Part shown: piece after piece, positions 45,232-55,481 of the stretch | Layout of the letters: every line of letters starts with the position of its first letter | Position numbering within the stretch: the first letter of the stretch is position 1 | From: Thalassobacillus devorans MSP14 | GTDB lineage: Bacteria > Bacillota > Bacilli > Bacillales > Halobacillaceae | Length of the DNA stretch: 64,000 bases | Assembly (NCBI RefSeq): GCF_000496835.1 | Contig: NZ_KI543237.1 | Location: 514,364-578,363, forward strand | Direction: 5' to 3' | The notes under the pieces: model-generated | The model's input: only the letters and a program-made list of their open reading frames with translations | Databases searched by the model: none | Told to the model about the DNA's origin: nothing | Position numbers and translations under genes: made by a program

Positions 45232-46461
45232 TTACACAAACTTAAAAACCTTTACATTAAATCGTTTGGATACAATCATATATCCCACGATGTTTGTGAA
45301 TATAATGGTAACCATACTGGCAAATGCAGCACCATTAATTCCGTATTTAGGAATCAATAAATAGTTAAGGAGGATATTGATTAAAAACGCCACGATATTT
45401 GCATACATTTGAAATTTTGGCTGTCCTGTCATCGAAAGCATCAGCCAGACTCCTCCAACTGAGAGGTTGATACAATGAGCGACACTCCTTAAGATCAGAG
45501 CGTTTTGTCCTTCCAGGAATTCAGCCCCGAAAAAATATAAAATAAAATTACTGGAAAGAATCAATATAACTGTTACGGTCACTGAGGTAAGTGCCAAAAT
45601 TCTGGTAGCTTTCACATACATCCTTTTCATTTGTTCCAATTGTCCGCTATGAAAAAGCCTTGAAATTTCCGGGGCGAACACAGTATTGAATATCAACAGT
45701 AGTGCCGATAAAATATTAGAAACCTGAACAGTAATCTGATAGATACCTACATCACTTTTGGTAGTCATACTGCCGAGCATTAAAATATCAATTTTATTGA
45801 TCATTACACCAAGCAGCGATGCCAGTATTAAAGTTAAAGAGTATTTTAAATAACTTTTATCAAAGGTGTATTTATTAATTTTTCTCCTGTTGTAAAAATA
45901 GTACATAGCATTCGAGAATAAAAATGAAGCATATACACCATAAGCTATGCTATACTCATTTTTCCCCGTTATATAATAGAAAGCGATAATCAGCACAATT
46001 CTTAGAATCATGGTTACTAAACCATTGATCACATAATATTCTTTTATCTTTCTTTCCGATCGATAGATTCCGAAGAATAGCTGCTCTGCAGATAACAGCC
46101 AAATTAAAGGAAGCATCCATCTGATATAGTGATCCTCAATGAATACCCACCCAACGCCAACAATTACGAGGGATAGCAAAAAATTAATAACAAAGCTGAA
46201 CGACACATCTTTATAGCCATGTTTCGGAATGGAATACATTAATCCGTTATTGAATCCTGCCGTAGCCAGAATCATCAACACTTGGACCAGCGTGAATGCA
46301 TAGGTGAACTCGCCAAAGACTTCCACCCCATACAATTGGACACTTATATAAGAGAACAGCAAGGTGAAAAGTAAGAAAGAACCTCTTCCAATAAAAGATT
46401 CAATGATTTTCATGATGAAATTGCCACTTGTCATTTTAGCTATCAGTTTTTTGAAGTTCAC
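45232..46461 (-). CDS. wzx: Wzx-type polysaccharide flippase
   Basis: This membrane protein of about 410 residues has about 12-14 hydrophobic segments of the MOP/PST flippase family (GRGSFLLFTLLFSYISVQLY near the start; the long repeated two-half layout). It turns the lipid-linked repeat unit across the membrane. The start is uncertain: GTG at 46461 has AAGGATGG at eight bases; ATG at 46470 lies over it; the longer frame at 46557 overlaps the Wzy gene end without a ribosome site. Confidence 0.88.
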   Translation of the reverse strand: MNFKKLIAKMTSGNFIMKIIESFIGRGSFLLFTLLFSYISVQLYGVEVFGEFTYAFTLVQVLMILATAGFNNGLMYSIPKHGYKDVSFSFVINFLLSLVIVGVGWVFIEDHYIRWMLPLIWLLSAEQLFFGIYRSERKIKEYYVINGLVTMILRIVLIIAFYYITGKNEYSIAYGVYASFLFSNAMYYFYNRRKINKYTFDKSYLKYSLTLILASLLGVMINKIDILMLGSMTTKSDVGIYQITVQVSNILSALLLIFNTVFAPEISRLFHSGQLEQMKRMYVKATRILALTSVTVTVILILSSNFILYFFGAEFLEGQNALILRSVAHCINLSVGGVWLMLSMTGQPKFQMYANIVAFLINILLNYLLIPKYGINGAAFASMVTIIFTNIVGYMIVSKRFNVKVFKFV

Positions 46462-46510
46462 CTTAACCATCCTTAAGCTCAAAGAGTCTTTAACTTGTCG
46501 ATCAGTGCTT

Positions 46511-47995
46511 TTAATAACTCTCCACTTCCTTTTGGGATGCCTTATCCATACCGTCATAAGAAACGTGGAGCTTTTTTTGTTTACTTTTAACCTTACTTTT
46601 CTTATTCAGTTTTAATAGAGTAAACCCTTTGAAGCAGAAAGGGGCGACCATCATAAAGCCCATCAGTAAATAAACAAGCCTGGAAAAGGTGCTCATAAAA
46701 GCACCTCTATTGATAAACAAAAAGATGAGAACTACGTAAGGATAAATATAATTAAAAAGATATTTTCGATCCATTTTGGCTAAAGACCAATATAATCTAT
46801 CCAACCTTCCGCTGATTAAAGCCATTACGGCGGTGAATATGATTAACCCGGCCACCCCAAAATCAACAAAAAATTCTATCACCAAGGGTGAAGCCATGTT
46901 ATTTATAACATGATCATAATAATCAGCAATCGTATAACCCAGGGAGTACTCCTTTTCAGGCCAAATATTCCTTGGCACAAAAAACAGCAAATTAGACAGC
47001 ATTTGTCTCCCATACATTAACCCCTCTATCTTTACATATTCAATTGTTGCTAAAGCAATTGCATATGGGGAAAAGTCTCCTTTAATAAAGTACTCATAGT
47101 CGATATCTAAACTGAAACTTGTTAAAAGCTCTCCAGCATTGGTTACGTTTCTGATATCAGACAGTATAGGCATAACAAATAAAAATCCGACAATTAAGAA
47201 GATGATTAGTATTTTTTTGTTTGCCGTGTTGCTTCTTACATATAAAAAAGTGCCTAAATAAATAGCTCCTATTAAAAATCTTGCACGGCTTGTTGGAAAA
47301 ATAAGCGTCAAAAGGTATAGGAAAGAGAATATATAAACTGCCCATTTAAATACATAGTGCTTTGTTCTGCTATAGTCGATATTTAATAATAGCAGCAGAC
47401 ATGCTGAAAATAGGGAAGCTTCGAGAATGATTCTTAGCAGACTCACTTCCTCGCCTCCACTTTCCCCCACAGTTCTTGTAGACCTTAAAAACATATTTTC
47501 AGGGCCAATTATATACATATTGATAAATAAGATAAATAATAAAAGCAAGAAATATAAAAAACTGGTACTTCTTTTTGTTTCTTTTATTTCGACCATGTAT
47601 GCTTTATTCATATTTTTATATGAAAATTTATAAACAATACTAAAAACTAACATATACAACAAAATCAACAAATTCAATTCTATGACACTTGTATCATTAA
47701 TAACTAGATTTCTTAACTTGAACCATTGGACCGTGTACTGGAAAAGTGGAGTTATGCCTAAAAACAACAAATTAAAGAACCAAAATACTGCATTAAAAGA
47801 AAAAGGTTGAGTTGTATCCCAAATTAGTTTTTTTACTGCATAAATTATATTTATAAAAAATGTAACAACTACAAATATACTGCTTCCTTTAAAATCGTAC
47901 CAATTATAAAAGAATATCAAAAACAGAATAACTAAAAATGACAAGATCCAATTAATGGATAGGATCTTTATATTAAATTCTTTACCTTTATACAT
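46511..47995 (-). CDS. wzy: Wzy-type oligosaccharide repeat-unit polymerase
   Basis: This protein of about 494 residues has around 12 hydrophobic segments and a large outer loop between about 290 and 370 (SLDIDYEYFIKGDFSPYAIA, FVPRNIWPEKEYSLGYTIA), the usual design of polymerases that join repeat units. Sequence similarity in this class is low, so the call rests on topology and position next to Wzx. ATG at 47995 is preferred (GAGG upstream). Confidence 0.8.
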   Translation of the reverse strand: MYKGKEFNIKILSINWILSFLVILFLIFFYNWYDFKGSSIFVVVTFFINIIYAVKKLIWDTTQPFSFNAVFWFFNLLFLGITPLFQYTVQWFKLRNLVINDTSVIELNLLILLYMLVFSIVYKFSYKNMNKAYMVEIKETKRSTSFLYFLLLLFILFINMYIIGPENMFLRSTRTVGESGGEEVSLLRIILEASLFSACLLLLLNIDYSRTKHYVFKWAVYIFSFLYLLTLIFPTSRARFLIGAIYLGTFLYVRSNTANKKILIIFLIVGFLFVMPILSDIRNVTNAGELLTSFSLDIDYEYFIKGDFSPYAIALATIEYVKIEGLMYGRQMLSNLLFFVPRNIWPEKEYSLGYTIADYYDHVINNMASPLVIEFFVDFGVAGLIIFTAVMALISGRLDRLYWSLAKMDRKYLFNYIYPYVVLIFLFINRGAFMSTFSRLVYLLMGFMMVAPFCFKGFTLLKLNKKSKVKSKQKKLHVSYDGMDKASQKEVESY

Positions 47996-48073
47996 AAATA
48001 TCGGCCTCATTATTTACTGGTGAATTAATCTAAACTATTAAAAAGTTGACAGTCTATTGGCGATATTCCAGTT

Positions 48074-49093
48074 TTAAATATCCACCCTATTATAGGTGCC
48101 TTCTTTTTGCTGCCAATTCCAGGTGTCTTCACACATTTCCGTAATTCCTTTTTCAGTTTTCCATCCTAGTTTATTTAAAGCTTTAGTTGGTTCCGCATAG
48201 GACTCAGGTACATCCCCATCTCTTCTTCCTACAATTTTGTATGGGATTTTGTTTCCTGTTACTTGTTCAAATGCTTGTATTACTTCTTTTACACTATATC
48301 CTTCCCCTGTACCAAGATTGTAAGTGTCTATTGACTCTTGTTCTTCAATATTTTCAAGTGCCTTCAGATGCCCTTTTGCCAAGTCTGTCACATGAATATA
48401 ATCCCTGATTCCGGTCCCATCCGGTGTATCATAATCATCTCCAAATACTTTCAGTTCTGAAAGATCTCCGGCAGCTACCTTTGAAATAAAAGGCATGAGA
48501 TTGGTAGGGACTCCATTTGGATTTTCACCCAAAAGTCCGCTTCGGTGAGCTCCCACAGGATTAAAATAACGCAATAAACTAATTTTCCAATCATCATCAG
48601 AAGATGATAAATCCTTCAAAATCTCTTCATTCATTAATTTCGTTCTACCATATGGATTTAAAGGATGTGTCTTAAAATCTTCTGTTATAGGCAGGTCATC
48701 CACCTCACCATATACAGTGGCAGATGAACTGAAAATCAGCTGCTTTACATCATTTTTTCCCATGATGTCTACAAGATTAAGGGTACTAAGTAAATTATTT
48801 TTATAATATTTAATAGGTTCTGCAACAGATTCACCTACAGATTTGTATCCCGCAAAATGAATGACTGCTTCAATTACATGCTCTTCAAATACGAACGAAA
48901 GTTCAGTGTAATCGAGCATATCAATAAAATAAGCTTTTATTTTTATGCCTGTAATCTTTTGTAGCCGGTCGATAACTACCCTGTTACTATTACTTAGATT
49001 GTCTACAATCACAACATCATACCCGTTATCTACCAGTTCAACTACTGTATGACTTCCGATGTAACCAGTTCCTCCGGTAACTAATATGGCCAT
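48074..49093 (-). CDS. galE: UDP-glucose 4-epimerase
   Basis: This intact GalE of 339 residues has the NAD motif TGGTGYIGSH (5-14), catalytic SSSATVYG and YGRTK near 120-150, and substrate-binding NPVGAH. It interconverts UDP-Glc/UDP-Gal, and many relatives also act on GlcNAc/GalNAc. GGAGG lies upstream of ATG 49093. It supplies a galacto-sugar for the locus. A second galE at 60658 is frameshifted, so this is the only working copy visible here. Confidence 0.94.
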   Translation of the reverse strand: MAILVTGGTGYIGSHTVVELVDNGYDVVIVDNLSNSNRVVIDRLQKITGIKIKAYFIDMLDYTELSFVFEEHVIEAVIHFAGYKSVGESVAEPIKYYKNNLLSTLNLVDIMGKNDVKQLIFSSSATVYGEVDDLPITEDFKTHPLNPYGRTKLMNEEILKDLSSSDDDWKISLLRYFNPVGAHRSGLLGENPNGVPTNLMPFISKVAAGDLSELKVFGDDYDTPDGTGIRDYIHVTDLAKGHLKALENIEEQESIDTYNLGTGEGYSVKEVIQAFEQVTGNKIPYKIVGRRDGDVPESYAEPTKALNKLGWKTEKGITEMCEDTWNWQQKEGTYNRVDI

Positions 49094-49186
49094 AAAATAG
49101 ACCTCCAATTTAATGATCTGTAGCCAGGATCGATAATCAAACAGCTCTTACAACAGTAGATTCAAGGCTGTGATGACCCTGCGCTT

Positions 49187-49873
49187 TTAATTGTTGCTTA
49201 AAAACTTATTCCTTTTTTCTACAATATTTGAATATAAGGCATTTGCTTTGTCGATGTTCCGATGATTTTGTATGATTGCTTTAATTTCTTCTTTCTTTTT
49301 GTTTTTTTGTTCACTTGGCAATGCGACAAATGATTCGTCTTTTTCTTTAAATTCAATTCTTTTCTGTGAATAATCTTCCGCACGTTTAGTCAAATTCCTA
49401 TCGATTTTTCGATTATGTGCTTCAATATATTTAAATAAATCACTAAAATCCGAATTAATAATTTCATCAAAAGTCAAAATGAAAAAGCGGTCTAAATTAT
49501 TATTGATATATTGATAGAATGATATATATTCATCAATGGCTTTATCTAAATCATAGTCAAATCTTACAACCCTGGAAGCCACCGTATTTACAGGTTGTCT
49601 AATCAATATGACAACAGGCATATTCTTTAATTTACTTTCTTTGACCGAAGCTAAGGAATGCGTATGATGCGCATATATTTCATCAGGCAGCATGTAGCCT
49701 AAAAGATACTGAAAATAAGTATTGGCTGAAGACGGATAACCTTCGACACAAAATGTCGTATTCGAGGTTACATAATTACGCCTTTCTTTAAACACCCCAA
49801 CCCTGAACATACTGTATAGCTTATATAATAGAAAGTTTTGGGTAACTACTTTCTTTACCAGGTTTTGTGCCAT
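49187..49873 (-). CDS. Sulfotransferase-fold protein, small type
   Basis: This 228-residue protein contains VEGYPSSANTYFQYLLGYML (a 5'-phosphosulfate-type loop with SS in place of GS) and VVILIRQPVNTVASRVVR (3'-phosphate-type segment), the two fingerprints of the sulfotransferase fold, then a lysine-rich tail. The usual lysine or arginine of the loop is missing, so activity is less certain. It lies between two other such genes and GalE and may add sulfate to a specific sugar. Confidence 0.7.
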   Translation of the reverse strand: MAQNLVKKVVTQNFLLYKLYSMFRVGVFKERRNYVTSNTTFCVEGYPSSANTYFQYLLGYMLPDEIYAHHTHSLASVKESKLKNMPVVILIRQPVNTVASRVVRFDYDLDKAIDEYISFYQYINNNLDRFFILTFDEIINSDFSDLFKYIEAHNRKIDRNLTKRAEDYSQKRIEFKEKDESFVALPSEQKNKKKEEIKAIIQNHRNIDKANALYSNIVEKRNKFLSNN

Positions 49874-49908
49874 AAAAATCCTCCTGCAGCAAAAGCAGCT
49901 GCTTCGCT

Positions 49909-50739
49909 TTATTGATGAGTAATTTTCTGCCTAATCGTACTAGTTTCCTTTGTTTTCCATTTTGCTATGAATGTTTCTATATCTTCTTCGGTATAAAATA
50001 AATCGACTCTGTTTTCTTGATAAAACCTACGAAGATAACCTTCATCATAGCTGATTTCTTCACTGAACTTAGATTTCAACGGATTATACCACTTGTGCAT
50101 GGAATCATTTGATTTCTCGGCATGAAAAGGAATGCCAAGGAAATCTCCTACAAGCTGGTGATTATCGTTCAATTTCTCTAGAGTCACCATTAGAATGTTA
50201 AACTTTTTGTTGTTATAAAAGCCATAACCTCTCTGTTTATTGAAATTTAAGTTCTCTTCTTTGATTTCCAATGTTTCAAATAACTCATTTTGTAAATGTT
50301 CTACAAAATAATTTTCCTTTATATAAGTATCCATGATTTTTTTCATGAAATCCCCATCTGAATTTTCCCTGGCAGTTCCTTTATTCATTTCAAAATAGTC
50401 GTAAAGAAACAAATGCAGATCCTGAAACAGAAAAGAGTGTCGAACTGTAATCGGATCCCGAATGATTGTCAGGACTTTGATTTGTTTTTTTTGGAGTTTA
50501 AAAATTAATTTCACCAGGATATTGTGTACGACTTCATAAGCCTTAAGTTTAAACTTTTTTTTATGAAGAAATTTCAAATCTTTTTTCGTATGGTACGTAT
50601 AATTCAGCCAATGTAAATCTAATGGTTCAATACCGTTCTGATTCAATTCTTTAACAATACTTCGAGAACCGACTTTCCCCATCGTATAAATGACTATCGG
50701 CAATTGATTAAAATTAGCGATCTTTTTAAGTTTTGACAC
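49909..50739 (-). CDS. NKWYS-type capsular polysaccharide/sulfotransferase-like protein
   Basis: This 276-residue protein has VIYTMGKVGSRSIVKEL (loop like that of sulfotransferases), VLTIIRDPITVRHSF and the MHKWYNPLKSKF motif of the putative capsular polysaccharide synthesis family (NKWYS). The start is GTG at 50739 with AAGGAG upstream; ATG at 50811 has no ribosome site. The family is known mainly from capsule loci and a precise reaction is not established. I infer a PAPS- or sugar-related transferase role. Confidence 0.75.
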   Translation of the reverse strand: MSKLKKIANFNQLPIVIYTMGKVGSRSIVKELNQNGIEPLDLHWLNYTYHTKKDLKFLHKKKFKLKAYEVVHNILVKLIFKLQKKQIKVLTIIRDPITVRHSFLFQDLHLFLYDYFEMNKGTARENSDGDFMKKIMDTYIKENYFVEHLQNELFETLEIKEENLNFNKQRGYGFYNNKKFNILMVTLEKLNDNHQLVGDFLGIPFHAEKSNDSMHKWYNPLKSKFSEEISYDEGYLRRFYQENRVDLFYTEEDIETFIAKWKTKETSTIRQKITHQ

Positions 50740-50825
50740 AGCTATTTCTCCTTGGATATAACTTGGATTTTCTTCCCTATACCTTATAAAAAGCTGGGTG
50801 GTATAAATCACCTGATATCAATACA

Positions 50826-52052
50826 TTACAGAATAGGCTGAAGTTTATTTGTTTTCACTTTTTCTTTATATAACTTGATATAGTTCGAAAATTTTTCTTG
50901 TTTGTCAAACTTGCTCTGTGCTCTCAACTGACCCTTTTCTATGAAATTTGAACTCGACATCTTTACTTTGGTAATCGAAGCCCTCAAGGAATCAACCGTT
51001 TTATTTTCCAGCTTGATTCCTGTTTCTGAGTTAATGATTTCTGCACTTCCTCCTGAGTCAAAGGTGATTACAGGCACCCCACATGCCATCGCTTCTATAT
51101 TTGTAGTCGGAAAAGTATCTTGTAACGTAGGATTAACAAAGACATCCGCTGTAGAATAGATTTCTATTAATTCTTTTTGGTTTGAAGTTCGGGTAATACC
51201 GACAATATTGGCTGGAAGAAGCTCTTTTTGTTCTTCAGTCACCCCTACTAAAACAACAACTTCCCTCTCAGTCAATTTTTTGGATAATTCCAGGAAGTAA
51301 TCAAATCCTTTTTGTTTACTCCAGACACTTGCAACACCTAAAATCATAAATTTTTCCTGCAATCCATTTTCTTCTTTGAAACTGCTTGGAGTTGGCTTAA
51401 ACAAATCGATATTCACACCATTATTGATCGTTTTGACTGGATATCCTCCTAAGAAGGACTCACGGACTAAGTCAGCCAGCCATACGGATGGAGTAACAAT
51501 TGTCATGTCATCTACTCCTGAAAAAATTTCCTTCTTATGTTTGTAATTAAATTTTGAATTATCCCAGAGGTCACTTTTGGGATATGATTTCTTTTGTGGA
51601 CAAGAAAAACAGCCTGTCTTCCATCTATCACACCCAATATAATCAAAATGTGTACAATGACCGGTGAATGCCCAGCAGTCATGCAATGTCCAGATTACAG
51701 GTTTACCAGCTTTTTTGAGGTAATCAAACAAGCGCTCTACATTCATATAGTAACCATGGATGTTATGCAAATGGATGATATCAGGATTCAATTCTTCAAC
51801 CTTCTCCAAAAATTCTTCTGTCGCTTTTCTGGAACCAAACCCATGCAAATCAAGTATCCTTGTTTTGAGGACATGCGAATAAACACTGGGTTTTGACCCT
51901 ATTGTGATTGTATTTTCTTTAAGGGCGGTGTTTCCCCTGCCATAAGCTACATGACTTTCATAGTTTTTTGCTAGCAGCATTTCATGGATATCCGCCATGA
52001 TTCTCCCTGTACTACCGAAACCACACACAGAGTTTATTTGTAATACCTTCAT
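50826..52052 (-). CDS. Family 4 glycosyltransferase
   Basis: This GT-B enzyme of 408 residues begins MKVLQINSVCGFGSTGRI. It has C-terminal features GVASVWSKQKGFDYFLELSK and DTFPTTNIEAMACGVPVITF with the E-x7-E motif of retaining GT4 enzymes. A cysteine-rich CxxC-type stretch (HCTHFDYIGCDRWKTGCFSC) near 140 is common in the WcaC/AmsD-like group. It has GGAGG before ATG 52052. It is the second transferase of the locus; the sugar it adds is unknown. Confidence 0.9.
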   Translation of the reverse strand: MKVLQINSVCGFGSTGRIMADIHEMLLAKNYESHVAYGRGNTALKENTITIGSKPSVYSHVLKTRILDLHGFGSRKATEEFLEKVEELNPDIIHLHNIHGYYMNVERLFDYLKKAGKPVIWTLHDCWAFTGHCTHFDYIGCDRWKTGCFSCPQKKSYPKSDLWDNSKFNYKHKKEIFSGVDDMTIVTPSVWLADLVRESFLGGYPVKTINNGVNIDLFKPTPSSFKEENGLQEKFMILGVASVWSKQKGFDYFLELSKKLTEREVVVLVGVTEEQKELLPANIVGITRTSNQKELIEIYSTADVFVNPTLQDTFPTTNIEAMACGVPVITFDSGGSAEIINSETGIKLENKTVDSLRASITKVKMSSSNFIEKGQLRAQSKFDKQEKFSNYIKLYKEKVKTNKLQPIL

Positions 52053-52143
52053 ATAGCTTCCTCCAAACACACCCCATAAGACTTCTTAAAAATCGACTGT
52101 CCTTTGTTCAGTTTTCCTAATGAAACTGATATGCTGTTCGCTT

Positions 52144-53271
52144 CTATTCTTTTCGCCAATTGACTTTATTAATAATATCTGTGTAGCTTTGAATCAGCTT
52201 AACCACTTTTGTAGAAACGTTGGCATCCTGATAATCTGTTGCCAATTCAACTCCTTCATTGTTTTCCCACATATTTCTGCTCAGCTCTACTGCCTGCACG
52301 ATTTCTTGTTCCCTGATGCCGCCGATAACAACTGTTCCTTTATCCAGTACTTCCGGACGTTCTGTTGAAGTGCGGATCAACACACCTGGAAATCCGAGGA
52401 TGGCTGATTCTTCCGATAACGTGCCACTATCTGATAGCGTGACGTAAGCATTCAGCTGCAATGCATTATAGTCAAAAAAGCCAAACGGTTTCATTTGCTT
52501 CACCAAAGGGTGAAATTTAAAATTTCTATCCTCAATTTTTTTCCAGCTTCTCGGATGCGTGGAATACACGACAGGATATTGATACTTCTCTGCAATATGG
52601 TTAATGGCATTCATTAAAGAGTTAAAATTCTTCTCATTATCGATGTTCTCTTCTCTGTGAGCAGATACTAAGAAATATTCATTTTTATTTACACCCAAGG
52701 ATTTTAGGACCTGACTGTAATCTATTTTTTCTCTATGTTTCTGTAGAACTTCTGTCATTGGCGACCCTGTAACGAAGACATGATCTTTACGAATTCCTTC
52801 TGATAACAAATACCTTCTGCTATGCTCAGTGTAAGCGAGATTAACATCTGAAACATGGTCTACGATCTTTCTGTTGATTTCTTCAGGCACATTCAAATCG
52901 AAGCAGCGATTTCCGGCTTCCATGTGGAAGACTGGAATCTTGAGCCTTTTCGCAGAAATTGCGCTTAAACAACTATTTGTATCACCAAGAATCAACAGGG
53001 CATCGGGTTTAACTTCGTTTAGAATATTATAAGAAGAAGCGATAATGTTCCCCATTGTTTCACCAAGGTTGTTGCCGACAACCCCTAAAAAATGATCCGG
53101 TTTTCTCAATCCAAGCTCTTCAAAAAAAACATCATTCAACGTATAATCCCAATTTTGCCCTGTATGCACTAACGAATGATCAAAATAACGATCACAGGCT
53201 TTGATTACTTCAGAAAGTCGGATAATTTCCGGTCTGGTTCCGACTACTGTCATTACTTTAAGTTTCTTCAT
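52144..53271 (-). CDS. capG: UDP-N-acetylglucosamine 2-epimerase family (CapG/FnlC)
   Basis: This 375-residue enzyme of the non-hydrolysing 2-epimerase family has TVVGTRPEIIRLSEVI, HTGQNWDYTLND, ILGDTNSCLSA, FHMEAGNRCFD and SDSGTLSEES. With CapE and CapF directly upstream it completes the UDP-N-acetyl-L-fucosamine pathway, performing the last 2-epimerisation. A free-standing WecB that makes ManNAc is less likely given this context. It lies five bases after CapF. Confidence 0.9.
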   Translation of the reverse strand: MKKLKVMTVVGTRPEIIRLSEVIKACDRYFDHSLVHTGQNWDYTLNDVFFEELGLRKPDHFLGVVGNNLGETMGNIIASSYNILNEVKPDALLILGDTNSCLSAISAKRLKIPVFHMEAGNRCFDLNVPEEINRKIVDHVSDVNLAYTEHSRRYLLSEGIRKDHVFVTGSPMTEVLQKHREKIDYSQVLKSLGVNKNEYFLVSAHREENIDNEKNFNSLMNAINHIAEKYQYPVVYSTHPRSWKKIEDRNFKFHPLVKQMKPFGFFDYNALQLNAYVTLSDSGTLSEESAILGFPGVLIRTSTERPEVLDKGTVVIGGIREQEIVQAVELSRNMWENNEGVELATDYQDANVSTKVVKLIQSYTDIINKVNWRKE

Positions 53272-53276
53272 AAAAG

Positions 53277-54386
53277 CTATACCTCCAAGTAGTACGTATC
53301 TGGGTTGTCTGGATCAAACTTTTCATTTGCCCACATGACTGTAACGAGATCTGTTTCTCCGACATTGACAATAGAATGGGTGTAGCCGACAGGGATATCT
53401 ACTACTTCCAGTTTCGATCCACTGACAAAATACTCTATAATATCTTCAGTATCTATTTTTCGGAAACGAATTAGCCCTTCTCCGCTGACAACCAGGAATT
53501 TTTCATTCTTAGTGTGATGCCAGTGGTTTCCTTTCGTAATTCCAGGCTTGGATACATTGACAGACACCTGCCCTCTTTCAGGGGTTTTCATGATTTCTGT
53601 AAACGACCCTCTATCATCTACATTCATCTTCAAGTCATAAGAAAACTCGTCGGTAGGTAAATAACTTAAATAAGTGCTGTATAATTTTTTCGTTAAGGAA
53701 TCGCCCATATCAGGAATGCTTAGATCTTTTCTGCTTTCCTTAAAACTTTTAATCGTATCGGCTAACTCCTGCAAGGTAATACGGTGTACCGTTCTTACCG
53801 TGCCATACTTACCATCACAGGTTGGTTTTCCTTCCAGAGCCTTTTTAAATTCGGCCAGAACATCATCTATATAGGCTAAAGTTAACAAGGCATCCGGATT
53901 ATTCACCTGGATTCCCTCTCCCCTGGCGATGTTATGGCAGAATGTAGCTACGACACTGTTGTAATTGGGCCGTGACCATTTCCCAAATAGGTTTGGAAGA
54001 CGGTACACATAAGCACTGGCTTCTGCTTGTTCGTAAAAATCAAAAATAGCTTCTTCCGCCTGTTTCTTGCTAGCGCCGTAAGGGTTGTCCTTTTCCGCTT
54101 GAATAGAAGAGGAAAGTACAATCGGCGTATTCATCATCTGATGCTTTTTCAATAAACCAACCAGTTCTTCGGTCAAGCCTTTATTTCCTTCAAAGAATTC
54201 CTGCTCATTTTTGGGACGGTTTACTCCTGCAAGGTGAAAAATGAAATCCGCCTTACGTACAGAGACATCTAAATCTTCTAATGTGTGATCTCTGGTGAAC
54301 GGCATGACTTCATGGTCCTGGTTCTTCAATTCAGCCACCAGGTTCTTACCTAAAAAGCCATTAGCCCCGGTAACTAAGATATTCAT
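53277..54386 (-). CDS. capF: CapF/FnlB-type reductase-epimerase with cupin domain
   Basis: This 369-residue protein has an N-terminal SDR fold (LVTGANGFLGKNLV, and YGASKKQAEEAI) and a C-terminal cupin (about 240-369, GNHWHHTKNEKFLVVSGEG). In CapF the cupin epimerises at C3 and the SDR domain reduces the 4-keto group, making UDP-L-TalNAc. It overlaps CapE by 26 bases, as expected of a tightly coupled pathway. Confidence 0.93.
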   Translation of the reverse strand: MNILVTGANGFLGKNLVAELKNQDHEVMPFTRDHTLEDLDVSVRKADFIFHLAGVNRPKNEQEFFEGNKGLTEELVGLLKKHQMMNTPIVLSSSIQAEKDNPYGASKKQAEEAIFDFYEQAEASAYVYRLPNLFGKWSRPNYNSVVATFCHNIARGEGIQVNNPDALLTLAYIDDVLAEFKKALEGKPTCDGKYGTVRTVHRITLQELADTIKSFKESRKDLSIPDMGDSLTKKLYSTYLSYLPTDEFSYDLKMNVDDRGSFTEIMKTPERGQVSVNVSKPGITKGNHWHHTKNEKFLVVSGEGLIRFRKIDTEDIIEYFVSGSKLEVVDIPVGYTHSIVNVGETDLVTVMWANEKFDPDNPDTYYLEV

Positions 54387-55404
54387 TACTATTCCAACTT
54401 TCTAATTCATTTTGGATATATTTCAACTCTAATAATTTTTGTTTGATCTGTTCAATATTGAGTCGTTCCGTATTGTGGGAATTATACTCTTCTTCTGTGG
54501 AAAGGCGTTCGTCCCCTACAGCAAAATACTTATCATAATTCAAGTCCCTTTGGTCAGCCGGTACACGGTAAAATCCACCCATATCTTCAGCGACCATATG
54601 CTCTTCTTTCGTCAACAAGGTTTCATAAAGCTTTTCACCGTGCCTGGTTCCGATGATCTTGATTTCATTATCAGCTTGAAAAAGCTCTTTTAATGCCTGT
54701 GCCAAATCACCAATGGTAGAAGCAGGTGCTTTCTGAACCATGATATCTCCAGGTTCAGCATGTTGATAGGCAAAAGCCACTAAATCAACAGCTTCTTCTA
54801 AGCTCATTAAAAACCGTGTCATTTCCGGATTGGTAATTGTAATGGGTTCATTGTTCTTGATTTGATTGATGAATAATGGGATGACAGAACCTCTTGACGC
54901 CATAACATTTCCATACCTTGTCCCAGTTATCGCGGTTTCGTCTTCGGTAACTTTTTTCGCTTTTGCTACAAATACTTTTTCCATCATTGCTTTAGAAATC
55001 CCCATAGCATTAATTGGATAAGCAGCTTTATCGGTCGACAGACAAATGACTTTTTCCACTTTCTGCTCAATAGCAGCGGATAAAACATTTTCCGTACCCA
55101 TGACATTTGTCTTCACAGCTTCTATCGGAAAAAATTCACACGATGGCACCTGCTTCAAAGCGGCCGCGTGGAATACGTAATCTATCCCATGCATCGCGTT
55201 TCTTACGCTATTGATATCTCTCACATCTCCAATATAGAAATTGAGTTTGTCATTTTTGAATTGTTTCCGCATGTCATCCTGCTTTTTTTCATCTCTTGAA
55301 AAAATGCGAATTTCTTTAATATCCGTCTGCAAAAATTTATTCATTACTGCATGGCCGAAGGATCCTGTTCCACCTGTAATCAATAACCTCTTTCCATTAA
55401 ACAT
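54361..55404 (-). CDS. capE: CapE/FnlA-type UDP-GlcNAc 4,6-dehydratase/5-epimerase
   Basis: This 347-residue enzyme begins the UDP-L-FucNAc pathway. The NAD motif ITGGTGSFGHAV is near 9, and STDKAAYPINAMGISKAMME near 122 shows methionine in place of the usual SDR catalytic tyrosine (MxxxK), as in this family. ATG 55404 has GGAG upstream; a GTG at 55413 lies inside that site. CapF and CapG follow it. Confidence 0.93.
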   Translation of the reverse strand: MFNGKRLLITGGTGSFGHAVMNKFLQTDIKEIRIFSRDEKKQDDMRKQFKNDKLNFYIGDVRDINSVRNAMHGIDYVFHAAALKQVPSCEFFPIEAVKTNVMGTENVLSAAIEQKVEKVICLSTDKAAYPINAMGISKAMMEKVFVAKAKKVTEDETAITGTRYGNVMASRGSVIPLFINQIKNNEPITITNPEMTRFLMSLEEAVDLVAFAYQHAEPGDIMVQKAPASTIGDLAQALKELFQADNEIKIIGTRHGEKLYETLLTKEEHMVAEDMGGFYRVPADQRDLNYDKYFAVGDERLSTEEEYNSHNTERLNIEQIKQKLLELKYIQNELESWNSNEYLSYRG

Positions 55405-55481
55405 CCCAGTCACTCCATCTCATTTGTTTTGATTTTGCTTTGGTCCAAGCAAAAATCCGGTTGCATTATCAGTCCATATAA

